A stretch of 64,000 bases of DNA from Laccaria trichodermophora (lineage: Eukaryota; Basidiomycota; Agaricomycetes; Agaricales; Hydnangiaceae), in assembly GCA_018417955.1 (NCBI GenBank), contig JACTVC010000016.1:992001-1056000 (forward strand). The letters are read 5' to 3'. Shown one piece after another: positions 1-12,189 of this stretch. The position numbers and the translations under genes were made by a program. Under the pieces are notes generated by a model. That model was not told the DNA's origin and did not search any database. It was given only the letters and a program-made list of their open reading frames with translations. Within the stretch, counting starts at the first letter, position 1. Each line of letters opens with the position of its first letter.

Positions 1-607
1 CCATGTATCAAACGATCAATCTTATTTTGGTATCCAAACATGTTGGCAGTATATGGTGCCATAACATGCATGGGCATTGGGCCCATTTGTGTAGTGCTAT
101 GAGCCATAGGACAAATGCCAATTTCTACTGTTATGGTTCAATCACACACCTGCTGAATGCCCTGTTCCATACTCACAAACTTGAAATCCTCTCAGCACTT
201 CATGGTATGACAGAAGACACGATAGCATTACCACAGCACCAAGGACAGCAACAGTAATACAAAATACAACAATGAGCACTGGCTACACAAAGACCAATCC
301 TGTAGACTTGGGGTATATGTGACCTTATCCTATTATGGCCACGGGAGACGAGAAGGATTGCCCCACTACACAATACAAACCTCAATCATTTAGTCAAGAT
401 AGGGTGTTGCGAAACTGAGTCAAATTCATTAATCAAAAGCCCCATCGGTGACATCAAAGATGCCCCTATAAAGGAAAAAAAAAAGATCAGCATCTTGGAG
501 GTTGTCCCTAGATTTGAGAAACCCACTTTGCCAGTGGTTTCCTCACTTCATACCTCACCCTCTCACCAAACTCACCCTCCCTAATAATAGCAATTCTCCT
601 CCACACA

Positions 608-2914
608 GAGGTCTTTACGCTGCCACTGCTTTTCCAAGTGGACTCTGGCTGGACTCCATTGGACTGAGGGTATTCAGAACAGACATTTTTTCTGCTTTGC
701 AACTACAGCAATTTTCCGGTGAATGTCTGAAGCTTTTCTGAGCTTTTCTGGTTGGACCTCTAAGTCCATTGGACTTTTCCGACAGACTTCCAATGGACTA
801 ACAGCAAACTAGCAGCCAGTCCACTGGAAATGACAGGCAAGCACCAATGGAATTCCAACAGACGAATCCAATGGAAGTCCAATGGAAGTCCAACAGAATT
901 CCAACAGACTGTTCTTATTATTATTATATAATGTAAAAAAAAATGCAATGTCGGGGAATTGAACATTCAATCTTAGGAGCTCAAGCATATGAAACACAAT
1001 GCTAAACCAGCTGCACCAAGATGCCTTTGAAATAGGTAAGTACTTTGTACTATACATACCTACTGTTTGACTGCTTTTCTAGAACAGTCATTGGCAAACA
1101 CCGACACTTGATTTGGCATCAACAATCCACTTCTCTTGTCCTCAACCATCATCCATCCCCAGCGACAACGACAATCCAGCATCATCCAATGGCAATGATG
1201 CACAGCGACGTTGTCTGCCCAAAGTAAGTGCCCAACACCACCCTTTCCATCCCACCCCAACCTAACTCATCTGACCACCAACTGATGACAACACACACTG
1301 ACGGCCCACCATGCCCACCAGCACCCACAAATGGCCACGACAGCCCACCAACCCACGACGACATGACACGATGATGTGTCAACAACACATGACACGGACG
1401 GCATGACAACACAACAACACAACAACATGATGACGCAATGACACGACAATGTGTCAATGACACACAATGTGGATGACACAATGACACAATGACAATGTGT
1501 CAACGACACACGACGTGGACAACACGACGACAAAGGGGGAGAAACACCGATGATGCCCACCAGCATCCATAAATGGTGACAATGGCCCATGTGGTGATGC
1601 AACAACAATGACAACTGCACGACAACCGCCCACCACATGCCCCACTACAAACAACATGCGCCCAGCCCACCAACCCCATGCAACAACAACTGCCCACCAA
1701 CACCCCACCCACAAATGGCAATGGCAGCCCAGCACCACCCACGACACACAACAACAACAACAACATGTGATAACAACAACAACATGCAATGACGACGACA
1801 TGACACAATGACGTGTCAATGACACGCGACAATGCCAACGCAGAATACAATGGATGAGGGCCCAACGCCACCATGTGCAAACAGTGACGAGAGCCCAGCA
1901 CCACCACTCCCTCCCCACCATTCCCCCCCCCTCCACTCTCTTCCCACCACTCCCTCTCCCCTCTACCACTCCCTCCCCTTTGCCACTCCCTCCCCCCTTC
2001 ATCACTCCCTCTCCCCTCCACCACTCCCTCTCCTCTCCCTTCAACAATGTAGTATATTTTCAATGTAGTAACATAAATTTATGTAGTTCTATTGAATATA
2101 CTTCAGTTCTCTCTGGTCAAATCTCAATATTATAAGAAATTCAAGTTATCAGCAGAATGTCTGACTTGTTTGACAAGTATGGATTGAGTCACATGACATC
2201 TGGCCAAAGTCCATAATGCAAGCTGTTGGTTATCTCTAGTTACTTTGGGTTGAATCCTGGGTAGAGGTAAGATGATGTGAAATAAAGGAAGTACTTGGGT
2301 TGCTCATGTTGCCAGTTGATCCCAACATGCTAAATTCTTCATGTAATTCCCCATCATTCCTCCTTCTATTGATCATGAAGCACCTAAAGATACTCTAGGG
2401 GCTTAATTACATGTTGAAATCCAAATCATGTACCTTTGCTCCCTAACTCTTTCAATACAATCCAAGATGTTTTGTGGGCACTTCAGCTTGAATTTCAAGC
2501 CACATTTTTCTGGAACTGGGGCATTGGGATCCTTCTTCTTTCAGCCCCTTGGCTTAACTTGGACCTTTTTTTGCTTAGAACTCCAGCAGAAGTCCAGCAG
2601 AAGTCCAGTGGAAGTCCAGCAGACTGAGAACTTAGCAATTATAACTGGTTTCTGCCTCTGTCCATCAGAAATCCAACAGAAGTCCAGTGGACATCCGACA
2701 GGCACAGAATTCCAGCCAGTCCAACCATTTCTTGCTTTTAAGTGGCTTGAGCAGACTTTCATCAGACTTTGCCTGGACTAGCAGCAGAATCCAGCCATGT
2801 CCAACAGATTCCAATGGTCTTCCAACAGACCTCTGCTGAGTCCGTTGGAAATGGCAGGGTCCAATGAAAGTCTGTCAGATTCCGTTGGACAAACAGTGGG
2901 AGTGTAAAGTACTG
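608..2914. mobile_element. Element A: non-autonomous hAT-like transposon
   Basis: The 2,307-bp insertion is flanked by a perfect 8-bp duplication TCCACACA (600-607 and 2915-2922). The left end reads GAGGTCTTTACGCTGCCAC and the right end, reverse complemented, CAGTACTTTACACTCCCAC, which are imperfect terminal inverted repeats. Just inside both ends (about 640-905 and 2580-2900) are arrays of a near-palindromic tile of the form TCCA-N-TGGA. Between them, in order, are an AT-rich stretch, a tRNA-like unit on the minus strand (about 950-1035), a CA-rich segment (about 1130-1890), a pyrimidine-rich segment (about 1895-2045) and AT-rich sequence. No transposase frame is present; ORFs in the CA-rich segment are low complexity. 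The 8-bp duplication and CAG-type ends fit hAT elements. Confidence 0.8.
950..1035 (-). other. tRNA-like (Pol III promoter-like) unit in element A
   Basis: Read on the minus strand, TGGTGCAGCTGG at 1019-1008 is close to an A box and ATGTTCAATTCCCC (about 968-955) resembles a B box, at tRNA-like spacing. Downstream come TTGCA, a run of T and an ATAATAAT tail. The same arrangement occurs in elements B, C and D. There is no intact cloverleaf that I can fold by eye, so this is a tRNA-derived or SINE-like module rather than a tRNA gene. Confidence 0.5.
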
Positions 2915-3713
2915 TCCACACAAAGTGCTTCTTGTAGAAATCACAGTGGTTGAGCTCACAAAGCTTCAGGCAAAGTTGGACAAGTTGCATGATAGCCATA
3001 TGCATCTTTTCCTTCTTTGAATCAATGGCGGTCCATAGCCCCCAACTGCAGAAGACTTTGAGGTTGGGGAAGAGAGATAGAATGGAGAACCATTCTTCCT
3101 GTTGTTGTTGTTAGATTTGATCAGATTCATGGATGAATAATGGTGATTTTGATGGTTATGTACAAGTTTTACATTGGCTGGATGGATGGCATCTTTGGGG
3201 AGGTGGATGGTGGGTAAGGAGAGCCAAGTGATGTTGGGGAAGAACTCTGCAAGCTGGTGGGTTGGTTGCAGATCCCCCAACATGTGTAATCTGAGTCTAC
3301 GAAGACTCATCCAATCAAAGGTCTTGAAGCTTGCCAAGGTTTGAGCATCGATGGAACACACATCAAGACATTCCAATGGGTGAAGAACTGGGGGACCTGG
3401 CGTTGGTGTTGAAAATGTCATGCATTCTGGTGAAGCCTGATCACCTACTTTCTTGACCTGCACAACATGATCCTGCAAGAGCTGATCAAGTGCAATGACC
3501 ACTTGAAGGCTTGTCCTCAAGTGCTTCAGGACAGGCAAGCTGCCAGGAGTGAGGTTGGGAATGCCAATTGGGAACCAAGTCAATTCCTTGATGGTTGGAT
3601 AGTTCTCCAGGAACCATGCACGTGACTCGTCGATTGAAGATGTAGCGCCAGATTGGAGTGGGGAGCGGCAACTGTGCCAATAAAATCGTGCTGTTTGGTT
3701 CTGTTTGTCTCAC

Positions 3714-4560
3714 ACCAAATAGTCGAATTCAGTGGTCGACGACTGTTATTTCACTTTAATCAATACATAGGGACCAATTTACAAGTCTATATTGTTCGTG
3801 GTGATATATAATATACTATTATGATTGAATTTGGTAGCCAAGTTCTATATCTGTGTCACTATACATGTCCGATGCATTTTCCTCTGGAATGTAGCCTTCC
3901 TATTCACTTCCCACGTTGTGTTGAGCTTCAAGCTCCTGCTGGTTTTGAGCTTTAGACATTCACATTGTGTTCCGGTTTGGTTCCAGTTTGTTTTCCAAGT
4001 TGTCGGAGTGAATGTTACAAAGGTTTGTCATTGACTGGGAAGTTTGCAACGTCGATCGTGACTTCCGGCCCAGTTTCCAAGCCTCTTTGTCCATGATATA
4101 GGATACTTGTGGTTTACAAGTCAATATATGCAGAGGTAGCGACGATAACGTGTTGCTGATGCCGATAGTCGCGCTTCAGTTACTTTCTTTATTGCAACAC
4201 GTGATCATCGACACGTCTTACCATGCCATTCCCCCGTCGTGGATTGCTACCTCGTCTGTAGAGGTATTCTTTCAAATTTTGGCAGGCACAAACTTCTGGA
4301 GCGTAGGATGGATTTGTTCAGGACAGAATTTTATAAAGGGGTTTGGAAGGCTTGAATTAAGATATTAACTGATGAAATATTTGTATTTTCGAGCTAAATT
4401 GTATACGAGCACCTTTACTTATGCTCCACCTACATATATCCACACTTAAATTGGCAATCTACTGTTGTGTCGAAGTAAATACGAGCAGTTGAGACGATCA
4501 ACCATTTTTGATCAGGTCTTTGGTCATGGGAAAAGACGGCGGAGTTGAAAATTTGGCAGT
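3714..4560. other. Intergenic, nothing recognised
   Basis: Only short chance ORFs are present. No motif, repeat or RNA gene was recognised by eye. Confidence 0.4.
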
Positions 4561-4562
4561 GG

Positions 4563-4732
4563 GTTGCCGCTCCCCCCCAGTAAAAATTGACCCTGTGCAG
4601 ATCGGGTTCCTCTGGATCAAATCGATATATTTGCCAATTTCCGGCCATCTACCTGTTCAGATCGGGTTCCACCGATCCATTTGGCCATTTTTTAGGGTCG
4701 ATTTTCACTGGGGCTCCCCAATTGGAGCGACA
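4563..4732. repeat. Short inverted-repeat (MITE-like) sequence
   Basis: The left side contains CCCCAGTAAAAATTGACCCT and the right side, reverse complemented, CCCCAGTGAAAATCGACCCT, bracketed by GCCGCTCC and TGTCGCTCC-type ends. Two CAGATCGGGTTCC copies lie inside. The whole could fold into a hairpin of about 170 bp. No clear target duplication was identified, so mobility is inference. Confidence 0.5.
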
Positions 4733-5023
4733 GCTTTATCTTCTTAAGGCGGGGGAACTAGCATTTCGCGAGATTGTGAAACTCGAGGGGGATTTCCAGG
4801 TACTGAGAGGCAGAGAGCAGATAAAATAAGATGGGGAAAACAAAGTTGTCATGTTGAACGCACCTTAAGCCCTGGCGATAGCTCAAACATGTGGCTTTGA
4901 ACGTGCGCAGCGTTTCCCGGCTTTACCCAAGCATCCCCAAGTAGGCATAATGCAGTCAGGTTGGATATATTCCATAGCTACGTGCGTTGTCAGTCCTATC
5001 ATCACAGAACAAGGACAACAAAC

Positions 5024-5680
5024 TTACTGGGTATGACATGCTGTTGCGGTCGATGTTGGAACTTTGAACATGATTAGTGAACCACCCTGAAAGCCCAAGC
5101 GTCGGCTTTTGACAAACGATATCGAGAATCGTATCCTTGTGAGCAGGAAGAACGGTTGGCTTGCTACGCTGCTGGGGGCGTGGTATTCCAATACCAACTG
5201 AACACGAGTGAGTCGCTCATATGAGTCCAGGCCTCGCATATATTCTGCATGACTCAAAGCCTCGCATATATTCCGTGCACGATCCGCCTCTGGAGACTAG
5301 GACAGGTCCAGTTGAGGATCAATGAGAGTGATGGGCAAAAGATCAGGCCTCAGGCGATGTGTAGTTGTGCCGATCGCACATAGGCACTTCACGGACATTG
5401 CGAGCGATGTCAGCGCTCGTCTTGCGAGGTGCGCCCATAGTTATAAGCCAGCGTTGCGGACACGGATGATTTGATATTGGGTATGACGGGGTATGACGAT
5501 GTTGGCACAGGCATGTGAGGTCAAAGCGAAGTTGATAAGGTCCTGGTGGAGATCGAGCTGTGACGCAATCCCATCGAGTATCTCATCTGGGAGACGGATG
5601 AGCGGGGGTCGGGCTTTGCTCTGGGTGATTGATCGTCGTGTGCTGAGTGAGATGGCGGGAAAAGGGCAACCTTGGCTCAA
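5024..5680 (-). pseudogene. F-box protein gene, frame-broken
   Basis: The ORF opening at 5680 encodes an N-terminal F-box: PLIRLPDEILDGIASQLDLH followed by DLINFALTSHACANIVIPRH. F-box proteins link substrates to SCF ubiquitin ligases. After RVRN the expected continuation (WAHLARR..., ARNVREVPMCDRHNYTSPE, RPDLLPITLID) is spread over three frames between about 5450 and 5290, and further leucine-rich sequence occurs to 5024. At least two frame changes are needed, so the gene is a decayed copy or contains sequence errors. No intron consensus was seen at the breaks. Confidence 0.65.
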
Positions 5681-5689
5681 ACAGCCCCC

Positions 5690-6876
5690 GTTGAATCGAG
5701 TTCAAGCATACGTGACAGCACTTAGGCCCTCCGTCGCTGCTTTTCTCCGCTTGTATGCGCAACATTGGGACTTGACCAAACCCACGAATCCACCAACAAC
5801 GCGCGCCGTTCGGCCATTCTCCTCCACCGCAGGCTTCAGGGCTTCCCCCATGCAACCGGGCCACCAGGTCCATTTGGCCACCCAGATTCTCCACCCCCAG
5901 AAGATTGCCTTCCCGGACAGGAGAAAATATCACGCCTCAGCTGCTCAATCCTCCCTCGATCGACGACACAACCCAAATACATGACCCGCAACAGCTCAGC
6001 CTCCTGGAATTCAACCCATTCGCTCCCACCCTTCCTAGTCAACATCGGCTCCTCATCTCCATTGCGCCTGCACCCTGCCTCTCTACACAACCCCCAAAAC
6101 CGCGTTGACCACCGAACACTGGCTCAACGCGCACAAATTCAACACGATCACACCCACCCTTTAGTCTTTCAGTCCTTCGAGCATTCAACATGTCCCTTGC
6201 AACACGAATCTTCGATCTGGGGATAAACGTCGACTTTTCGGATTGACGACGCCTTGTTATGCGGTGAGGGGGAAGGAGGGGGTGACGATCAGTATGCTGG
6301 ATGGTCATACGTGGTAGGTTTCGAAAGATGAAGGTTGGGGATGACAAAGCCATGTTACGGCAAAGAGGGTGGTGTGCATGAGCGTCACGGAGAGGGTCTA
6401 GGTTGTCGAGAGGTTGATTTGAGGGGAAGAAGTTGGCTGGATGGGTACGCAGTTCTGCCAGACAACTCGTGAATGTTTCAATCGGTGACTTCTTGAAAGG
6501 TCGCGAGAATAGCAAATGAGTGCAGGTGTCGTGAAGATGGCGATGTTATCGACAACGTCGTGGTGGCTGAAATCGAGAGTTTTGCTGTGGTGGAGACTAT
6601 CCGTAGGCTTCGTCTTCGTATATGCACCTCAACAGTGGAATCAACAACTCTCAGACGAGAACGTCCGAAAGAACCGACGCCTCACGCTGCCGACTCCAAC
6701 GTTATTCATCCACCACCTCTCCATCAACTCCGGCGTTGAACACTCGAGCATGCCTCACGACGGTCTTCCGGCCAATGGCACCACTGCCCCATCACGCCCA
6801 GCTCAACAAACGCCGCAGACACTTTGCTCCTCGATCGCATATTCGCGTTTCAAATCCACAGAGTGCACCTGCCCTG
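5690..6876. other. Gene-like but unassigned sequence
   Basis: Composition resembles neighbouring coding DNA and there are overlapping ORFs on both strands of 80-160 codons (for example minus 6515-6039), but none shows a family motif I recognise. It may be more remnant of minus-strand F-box-type genes. Confidence 0.3.
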
Positions 6877-7877
6877 TCACAATGGACTTGCCCAACTTCT
6901 CCTCATTCGTCCTCGCCATTCCTCCTCAAAATCATGAGGGCGGTGTTGGCGATGCAGAGCCGGTGCAAACGATTTGAGTTCAACGTCATCGAGGGTCGTT
7001 GCTGATGCGATGTCGGCTGAGGAATCCATCGTACACTCTTTCAATGGAGATACGTTAAGTGCTTGCAAGATGTGAGGATGAGTATCGAGCTTACAGCCGT
7101 TGGAGTTGATCCATTGAGGGAAGAGGTTGCCTGTAGTGAGGTCGATGGTCCACTGCAATAGAAAATAGTGTCCATGAATTCATCATGTGAAGGGATGTGA
7201 AGGGGATTGCGTACAACATCAGATTCTGCTGCTCTAACCGAAGTCGTCACGTTAGTGTAGGCATTGGAGATGTTAGCCGGGACAGCGCCAGCGACTGCTG
7301 TGACGAATCTAGATGAGATACAACGTGCAAGCTACCGGTGCCAAAGGAGACGTACATCCTGTTCCCATGAGATAAAGAAAACTATACTTTGTGAGAATCG
7401 ACTCTGACTGAGACACGACGACGAAGGACATACTTGTAAGATTCCTTAAACCAATATCAACGCTTGTGTCATTAGCAGCCTGCAACAGTCCAAGGAGAGG
7501 GAAACCGGTCTCATCCGAGTCCTACGAAAAAGTCAAATCCATATCAACATCCACTAGAAACAGGAAGGACGGAAGAGGCTACCTCCATGGTGATCCGGAC
7601 TTGAGAAGCTGAGCTCGAGAATCCCTGGATGGGGAAAGTAACGGTGGTGGCGTTCTCGATCGCAGACTCATATTGGAGCTGGGCTTTGCTGAGAGAATTC
7701 TTGAATATAAAAACCAAGACGGTCTCCTGTGCTGTTTTTAACCTCAATAACTCCGTGTTTCGTCACGGCCTTTACAGCTTGAATGACGGGGACGGAGGAA
7801 GGCGTCGAGCGGCGGACGAAATCTAGGAAGAGGACGGTGAGTCGTACTGACTTGTCATAGAGGAAGAGAAGACGCAC
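6877..7877 (-). pseudogene. Decayed multi-exon gene of a common agaricomycete hypothetical family
   Basis: Minus-strand pieces read in order: AVTKHGVIEVKNSTGDRLGF (near 7780), IFKNSLSKAQLQYESAIENA, VRITME, then after an apparent intron with a TAG acceptor (about 7524) DSDETGFPLLGLLQAANDTS, and further down QWTIDLTTGNLFPQWINSNG (near 7150). From memory this order matches a family widespread in Agaricomycetes with an initial GxLGYVS-like segment, PFLG...F and IWxxxxxTxxLTPQWINxDG; its function is unknown. Joining the first two pieces needs loss of one T in a T5 run near 7705, so either a mutation or a homopolymer error breaks the frame. Exon limits are approximate. Confidence 0.5.
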
Positions 7878-8204
7878 AAACTAAAGTGTCCGAACTCGGA
7901 TGTATTCTGCATTCGAAGAGCAAAATTAAAAATGTAGGCGCTTGCTTTCGTCGCTTCGCTGTGCGATACCCGATACGATAGTAGAGGGTCTTACCCTGCG
8001 TCACTGAGTGGTAGTGCCTTTTTCAAAGTTGGCCATGTTTGTCCCGGCTCTTTCCGTCCCTTCGACCTTTTTTTAGCCCAACAGTCTTCAAAGTTGGCCT
8101 TGTTTATTCTGCCGCCCCACTAGTGGCTACCACTATTTATGATTAATCTATGACAACTGTCCTACAGCCATTCTGTTTAATGTCATAGGTTTTTATGAAA
8201 GAGA

Positions 8205-9155
8205 TTTCATTAGAGTCTCTGGCACTTTCATTAGGATATTTCATTATGCCCTCTGGCGCTTTCATTACAATTTTCATTAGGAGATTTCATTAGGGTCTCT
8301 GGCACTTTCATTCCCTTTTCATTAGGATATTTCATTATGCTCTCTGGCGCTTTCATTAATATTTTCATTAGGAGATTTCATTAGGGTCTCTGGCACTTTC
8401 ATTACCTTTTCATTAGGATATTTCATTATGCCCTGTGGCGCTTTCATTACTATTTCTTTGAATTTTCATTGGGATATTTCATTAGGGTCTCTGGCACTTT
8501 CATTAGGATATTTCATTATGCCCTCTGGTGCTTTCATTACAATTTTCATTAGGAGATTTCATTAGGATCTCTGGCACTTTCATTCCCTTTTCATTAGGAT
8601 ATTTCATTATGCTCTCTGGCACTTTCATTACTATTTCTTTAAATTTTCATTGGGATATTTCATTAGGGTCTCTGGCACTTTCATTCCCTTTTCATTAGGA
8701 TATTTCATTATGCCCTCTGGCGCTTTCATTACAATTTTCATTAGGAGATTTCATTAGGATCTCTGGTGCTTTCATTACCTGTTCATTAGGATATTTCATT
8801 ATGCTCTCTGGCGCTTTCATTACTATTTCTTTAAATTTTCATTGGGATATTTCATTAGGGTCTCTGGTGCTTTCATTACCTTTTCATTAGGATATTTCAT
8901 TATGCTCTCTGGCGCTTTCATTACTATTTCTTTGAATTTTCATTGGGATATTTCATTAGGGTCTCTGGCACTTTCATTACCTTTTCATTAGGATATTTCA
9001 TTATGCCCTCTGGCACTTTCATTACTATTTCTTTAAAATTCTCATTTGGATATTTCATTAGGCTTTGGCTCTTTCATTACTATTTCTTAGATTTCTCATT
9101 AGGATATTTCATTAGGTCCTTGACGCTTTCATTACCATTTCTTCTATTTTTCATT
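8205..9155. repeat. TTTCATT-rich minisatellite, left arm
   Basis: Tandem, degenerate units built on TTTCATTAGGATATTTCATT with GGGTCTCTGGCACTTTCATT and CCCTCTGGCGCTTTCATT variants. The matching array in the other arm is about 250 bp shorter. Confidence 0.9.
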
Positions 9156-9595
9156 AGATGAATAATCATATATATCACATGGGTTGTTGGGAGGCCAATC
9201 ACATGACCAATTGCCTAAAATGGTCAAAAAATGAAAGTTGTAGCCCTGTACTGTAGCTTCCAGAATCTGTTTGAATTATGTTCTAGAGTGCTCCCTGTGT
9301 GGAGATATGATGTTAAACATTTTTCTCACCACCGGCTTTTTTCAACCTTTATGTGTTTTTCTCCATGAAAACAAGACCAAACAATATAATTTCAACACAT
9401 TTAGCAAGCCAAGAGAAGAGGCTACAATTATGGTCTTGTGGGAAATTTGACCCAAAAAGGAAGGTGTATACCCTAAAAGGGAAACTGACAATGACAGACT
9501 ACAATATTTACTGATAGACTACAAATGACCACAAAAGTCAGACTTAGACTACAAAATTTACTGTTGTGCACATTTTAAAGATTTTTGTTTACATA

Positions 9596-9925
9596 TTTTG
9601 TCTAAGACATCCACTAGAAAAGCTTGTAGTGTCTGCTTTTTCGTTACAAAAGTTTGTAGTGTCCGCTTTTTTAGACTACAAAGGTTTGTAGTGTCCACTT
9701 TTTAGACTACAAAGGTTTGTAGTGTCTGCTTTTTAGACTACACAAGTTTGTAGTGTCTGCTTTTTAGACTACACAAGTTTGTAGTGTCTGCTTTTTAGAC
9801 TACACAAGTTTGTAGTGTCTGCTTTTTAGACTACACAAGTTTGTAGTGTCTGCTTTTTTAGACTACACAAGTTTGTAGTGTCTGCTTTTTGAGACTACAA
9901 ATTTTTGTAGTCTGCTTGTCTGACA
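9596..9925. repeat. About 31-bp tandem repeat, left arm
   Basis: Roughly ten copies of a unit containing AGACTACACAAGTTTGTAGT followed by GTCTGCTTTTT. Each unit is itself a small inverted repeat (ACTACA...TGTAGT). The right arm has about half as many copies (about 10775-10955). Confidence 0.9.
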
Positions 9926-10226
9926 TGTCCTTGACTATGGTTCATGGGGATATGATTGAGAGATTGACATGACTTTGCATATTGTCTTGTTGCATCATGA
10001 GCTTTTGACATCATGCCCAAGCTGTCTTTCACATCAGGAGAGGCTATTCTTTGCTTTCATATGGATAGCTACTGTTCTATTTCTGAAGGCTACAGCACTG
10101 TGTGGATGGGCTGATTGGTCTTTGGAGATGTTCTTGCATTCAACACCAAAGTCACACCATGATGTACAAGGTTTGCCAAATTCAAGGTTGCTAAATCCTG
10201 AATGAAGATTGACAAAGAGACATGGC

Positions 10227-10394
10227 CTTACTGTCATAACTACTGCCATGTCTCAAAACATACTCAACCCTGATAGTCAATTCTGATATGATCTCTGTGA
10301 GGTCTACAACCTTACTGTCATAGCTACTGCCATGTCTCAAAACATACTCAACCCTGATAGTCAATTCTGATATGATCTCTGTGAGCTCTACAAG
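10227..10394. repeat. Two 84-bp tandem copies in the palindrome spacer
   Basis: Two nearly identical 84-bp units, each containing CAAAACATACTCAACCCTGA, lie in the unpaired centre between the two arms. Confidence 0.85.
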
Positions 10395-10774
10395 ACTATG
10401 GATATTCCTAGCTGAATTCATGCATATCTTTTATCAATAGCCAATGATACATGACAGTAGGGCCAGGTCTCTTTGTCAATCTTCATTCAGGATTTAGCAA
10501 CCTTGAATTTGGCAAACCTTGTACATCATGGTGTGACTTTGGTGTTGAATGCAAGAACATCTCCAAAGACCAATCAGCCCATCCACACAGTGCTGTAGCC
10601 TTCAGAAATAGAACAGTAGCTATCCATATGAAAGCAAAGAATAGCCTCTCCTGATGTGAAAGACAGCTTGGGCATGATGTCAAAAGCTCATGATGCAACA
10701 AGACAATATGCAAAGTCATGTCAATCTCTCAATCATATCCCCATGAACCATAGTCAAGGACATGTCAGACAAGC

Positions 10775-10955
10775 AGACTACAAAAATTTGTAGTCTCAAA
10801 AAGCAGACACTACAAACTTGTGTAGTCTAAAAAAGCAGACACTACAAACTTGTGTAGTCTAAAAAGCAGACACTACAAACCTTTGTAGTCTAAAAAGTGG
10901 ACACTACAAACTTTTGTAACGAAAAAGCAGACACTACAAGCTTTTCTAGTGGATG
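10775..10955. repeat. About 31-bp tandem repeat, right arm
   Basis: Reverse-complement counterpart of the left-arm array, with about five copies. Confidence 0.85.
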
Positions 10956-11402
10956 TCTTAGACAAAATATGTAAACAAAAATCTTTAAAATGTGCACAAC
11001 AGTAAATTTTGTAGTCTAAGTCTGACTTTTGTGGTCATTTGTAGTCTATCAGTAAATATTGTAGTCTGTCATTGTCAGTTTCCCTTTTAGGGTATACACC
11101 TTCCTTTTTGGGTCAAATTTCCCACAAGACCATAATTGTAGCCTCTTCTCTTGGCTTGCTAAATGTGTTGAAATTATATTGTTTGGTCTTGTTTTCATGG
11201 AGAAAAACACATAAAGGTTGAAAAAAGCCGGTGGTGAGAAAAATGTTTAACATCATATCTCCACACAGGGAGCACTCTAGAACATAATTCAAACAGATTC
11301 TGGAAGCTACAGTACAGGGCTACAACTTTCATTTTTTGACCATTTTAGGCAATTGGTCATGTGATTGGCCTCCCAACAACCCATGTGATATATATGATTA
11401 TT

Positions 11403-12105
11403 CATCTAATGAAAAATAGAAGAAATGGTAATGAAAGCGTCAAGGACCTAATGAAATATCCTAATGAGAAATCTAAGAAATAGTAATGAAAGAGCCAAAG
11501 CCTAATGAAATATCCAAATGAGAATTTTAAAGAAATAGTAATGAAAGTGCCAGAGGGCATAATGAAATATCCTAATGAAAAGGTAATGAAAGTGCCAGAG
11601 ACCCTAATGAAATATCCCAATGAAAATTCAAAGAAATAGTAATGAAAGCGCCAGAGAGCATAATGAAATATCCTAATGAAAAGGTAATGAAAGCACCAGA
11701 GACCCTAATGAAATATCCCAATGAAAATTTAAAGAAATAGTAATGAAAGCGCCAGAGAGCATAATGAAATATCCTAATGAACAGGTAATGAAAGCACCAG
11801 AGATCCTAATGAAATCTCCTAATGAAAATTGTAATGAAAGCGCCAGAGGGCATAATGAAATATCCTAATGAAAAGGGAATGAAAGTGCCAGAGACCCTAA
11901 TGAAATATCCCAATGAAAATTTAAAGAAATAGTAATGAAAGTGCCAGAGAGCATAATGAAATATCCTAATGAAAAGGGAATGAAAGCGCCAGAGACCCTA
12001 ATGAAATCTCCTAATGAAAATTCAAAGAAATAGTAATGAAAGCGCCAGAGGGCATAATGAAATATCCTAATGAAAGTGCCAGAGACTCTAATGAAATCTC
12101 TTTCA
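11403..12105. repeat. AATGAAA-rich minisatellite, right arm
   Basis: Reverse complement of the left-arm TTTCATT array, shorter by about 250 bp. Confidence 0.85.
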
Positions 12106-12189
12106 TAAAAACCTATGACATTAAACAGAATGGCTGTAGGACAGTTGTCATAGATTAATCATAAAAGTGGTAGCCACCAGTCGCCGCCC

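Larger units (their letters stand above)
508..3680 (-). pseudogene. Leucine-rich F-box-type host gene split by element A
   Basis: Minus-strand gene for a leucine-rich protein of the kind found C-terminal to F-boxes in Agaricomycetes (repeats such as LKHLRTSLQ, FPNITWLSLP, FPNLKVFCSWGLW). An upstream exon (about 3680-3164) is followed by a 65-bp GT/AG intron (3163-3099, phase 0) and a second exon (3098-2915). That exon is interrupted by element A; reading resumes in frame at 607 after removal of the element and one copy of the 8-bp duplication TCCACACA, and ends at a stop at 508-510. No F-box or start methionine was recognised upstream of about 3680, so the copy may be 5' truncated. Without splicing or excision the frame ends early in the transposon. 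Assignment to the F-box/LRR class is inference from leucine spacing; the insertion and the frame restoration are read directly. Confidence 0.6.
8118..12182. mobile_element. 4.1-kb palindromic (foldback-like) transposable element
   Basis: Left arm (8118 to about 10241) and right arm (about 10452 to 12182) are near-perfect reverse complements: the same 72- and 78-codon chance ORFs occur on opposite strands in each arm. Ends are CACTAGTGGCTACCACT on the left and, reverse complemented, GACTGGTGGCTACCACT on the right. Flanks carry a 7-bp direct repeat GCCGCCC (8111-8117 and 12183-12189), a likely target duplication. The arms differ mainly in tandem-repeat copy number. No transposase frame was seen. 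The ends resemble those of the MITEs at 19515 and 52710. Confidence 0.8.

Noticed and set aside
1130..2045. ORFs of 100-200 codons in the CA- and pyrimidine-rich part of element A
   Set aside because: Simple-sequence composition and overlapping frames on both strands; similar ORFs occur in unrelated repeats at 46.7-47.3 and 48.5-49.2 kb.
9596..9925. Regular short repeats with constant spacing, superficially CRISPR-like
   Set aside because: The units are directly adjacent, spacers are not unique and the array lies in a eukaryotic palindromic element.
9969..10719. Two identical 78-codon ORFs on opposite strands (9969-10205 and 10483-10719)
   Set aside because: They are the same sequence in the two arms of the palindrome; no start context or homologue, so not taken as genes.
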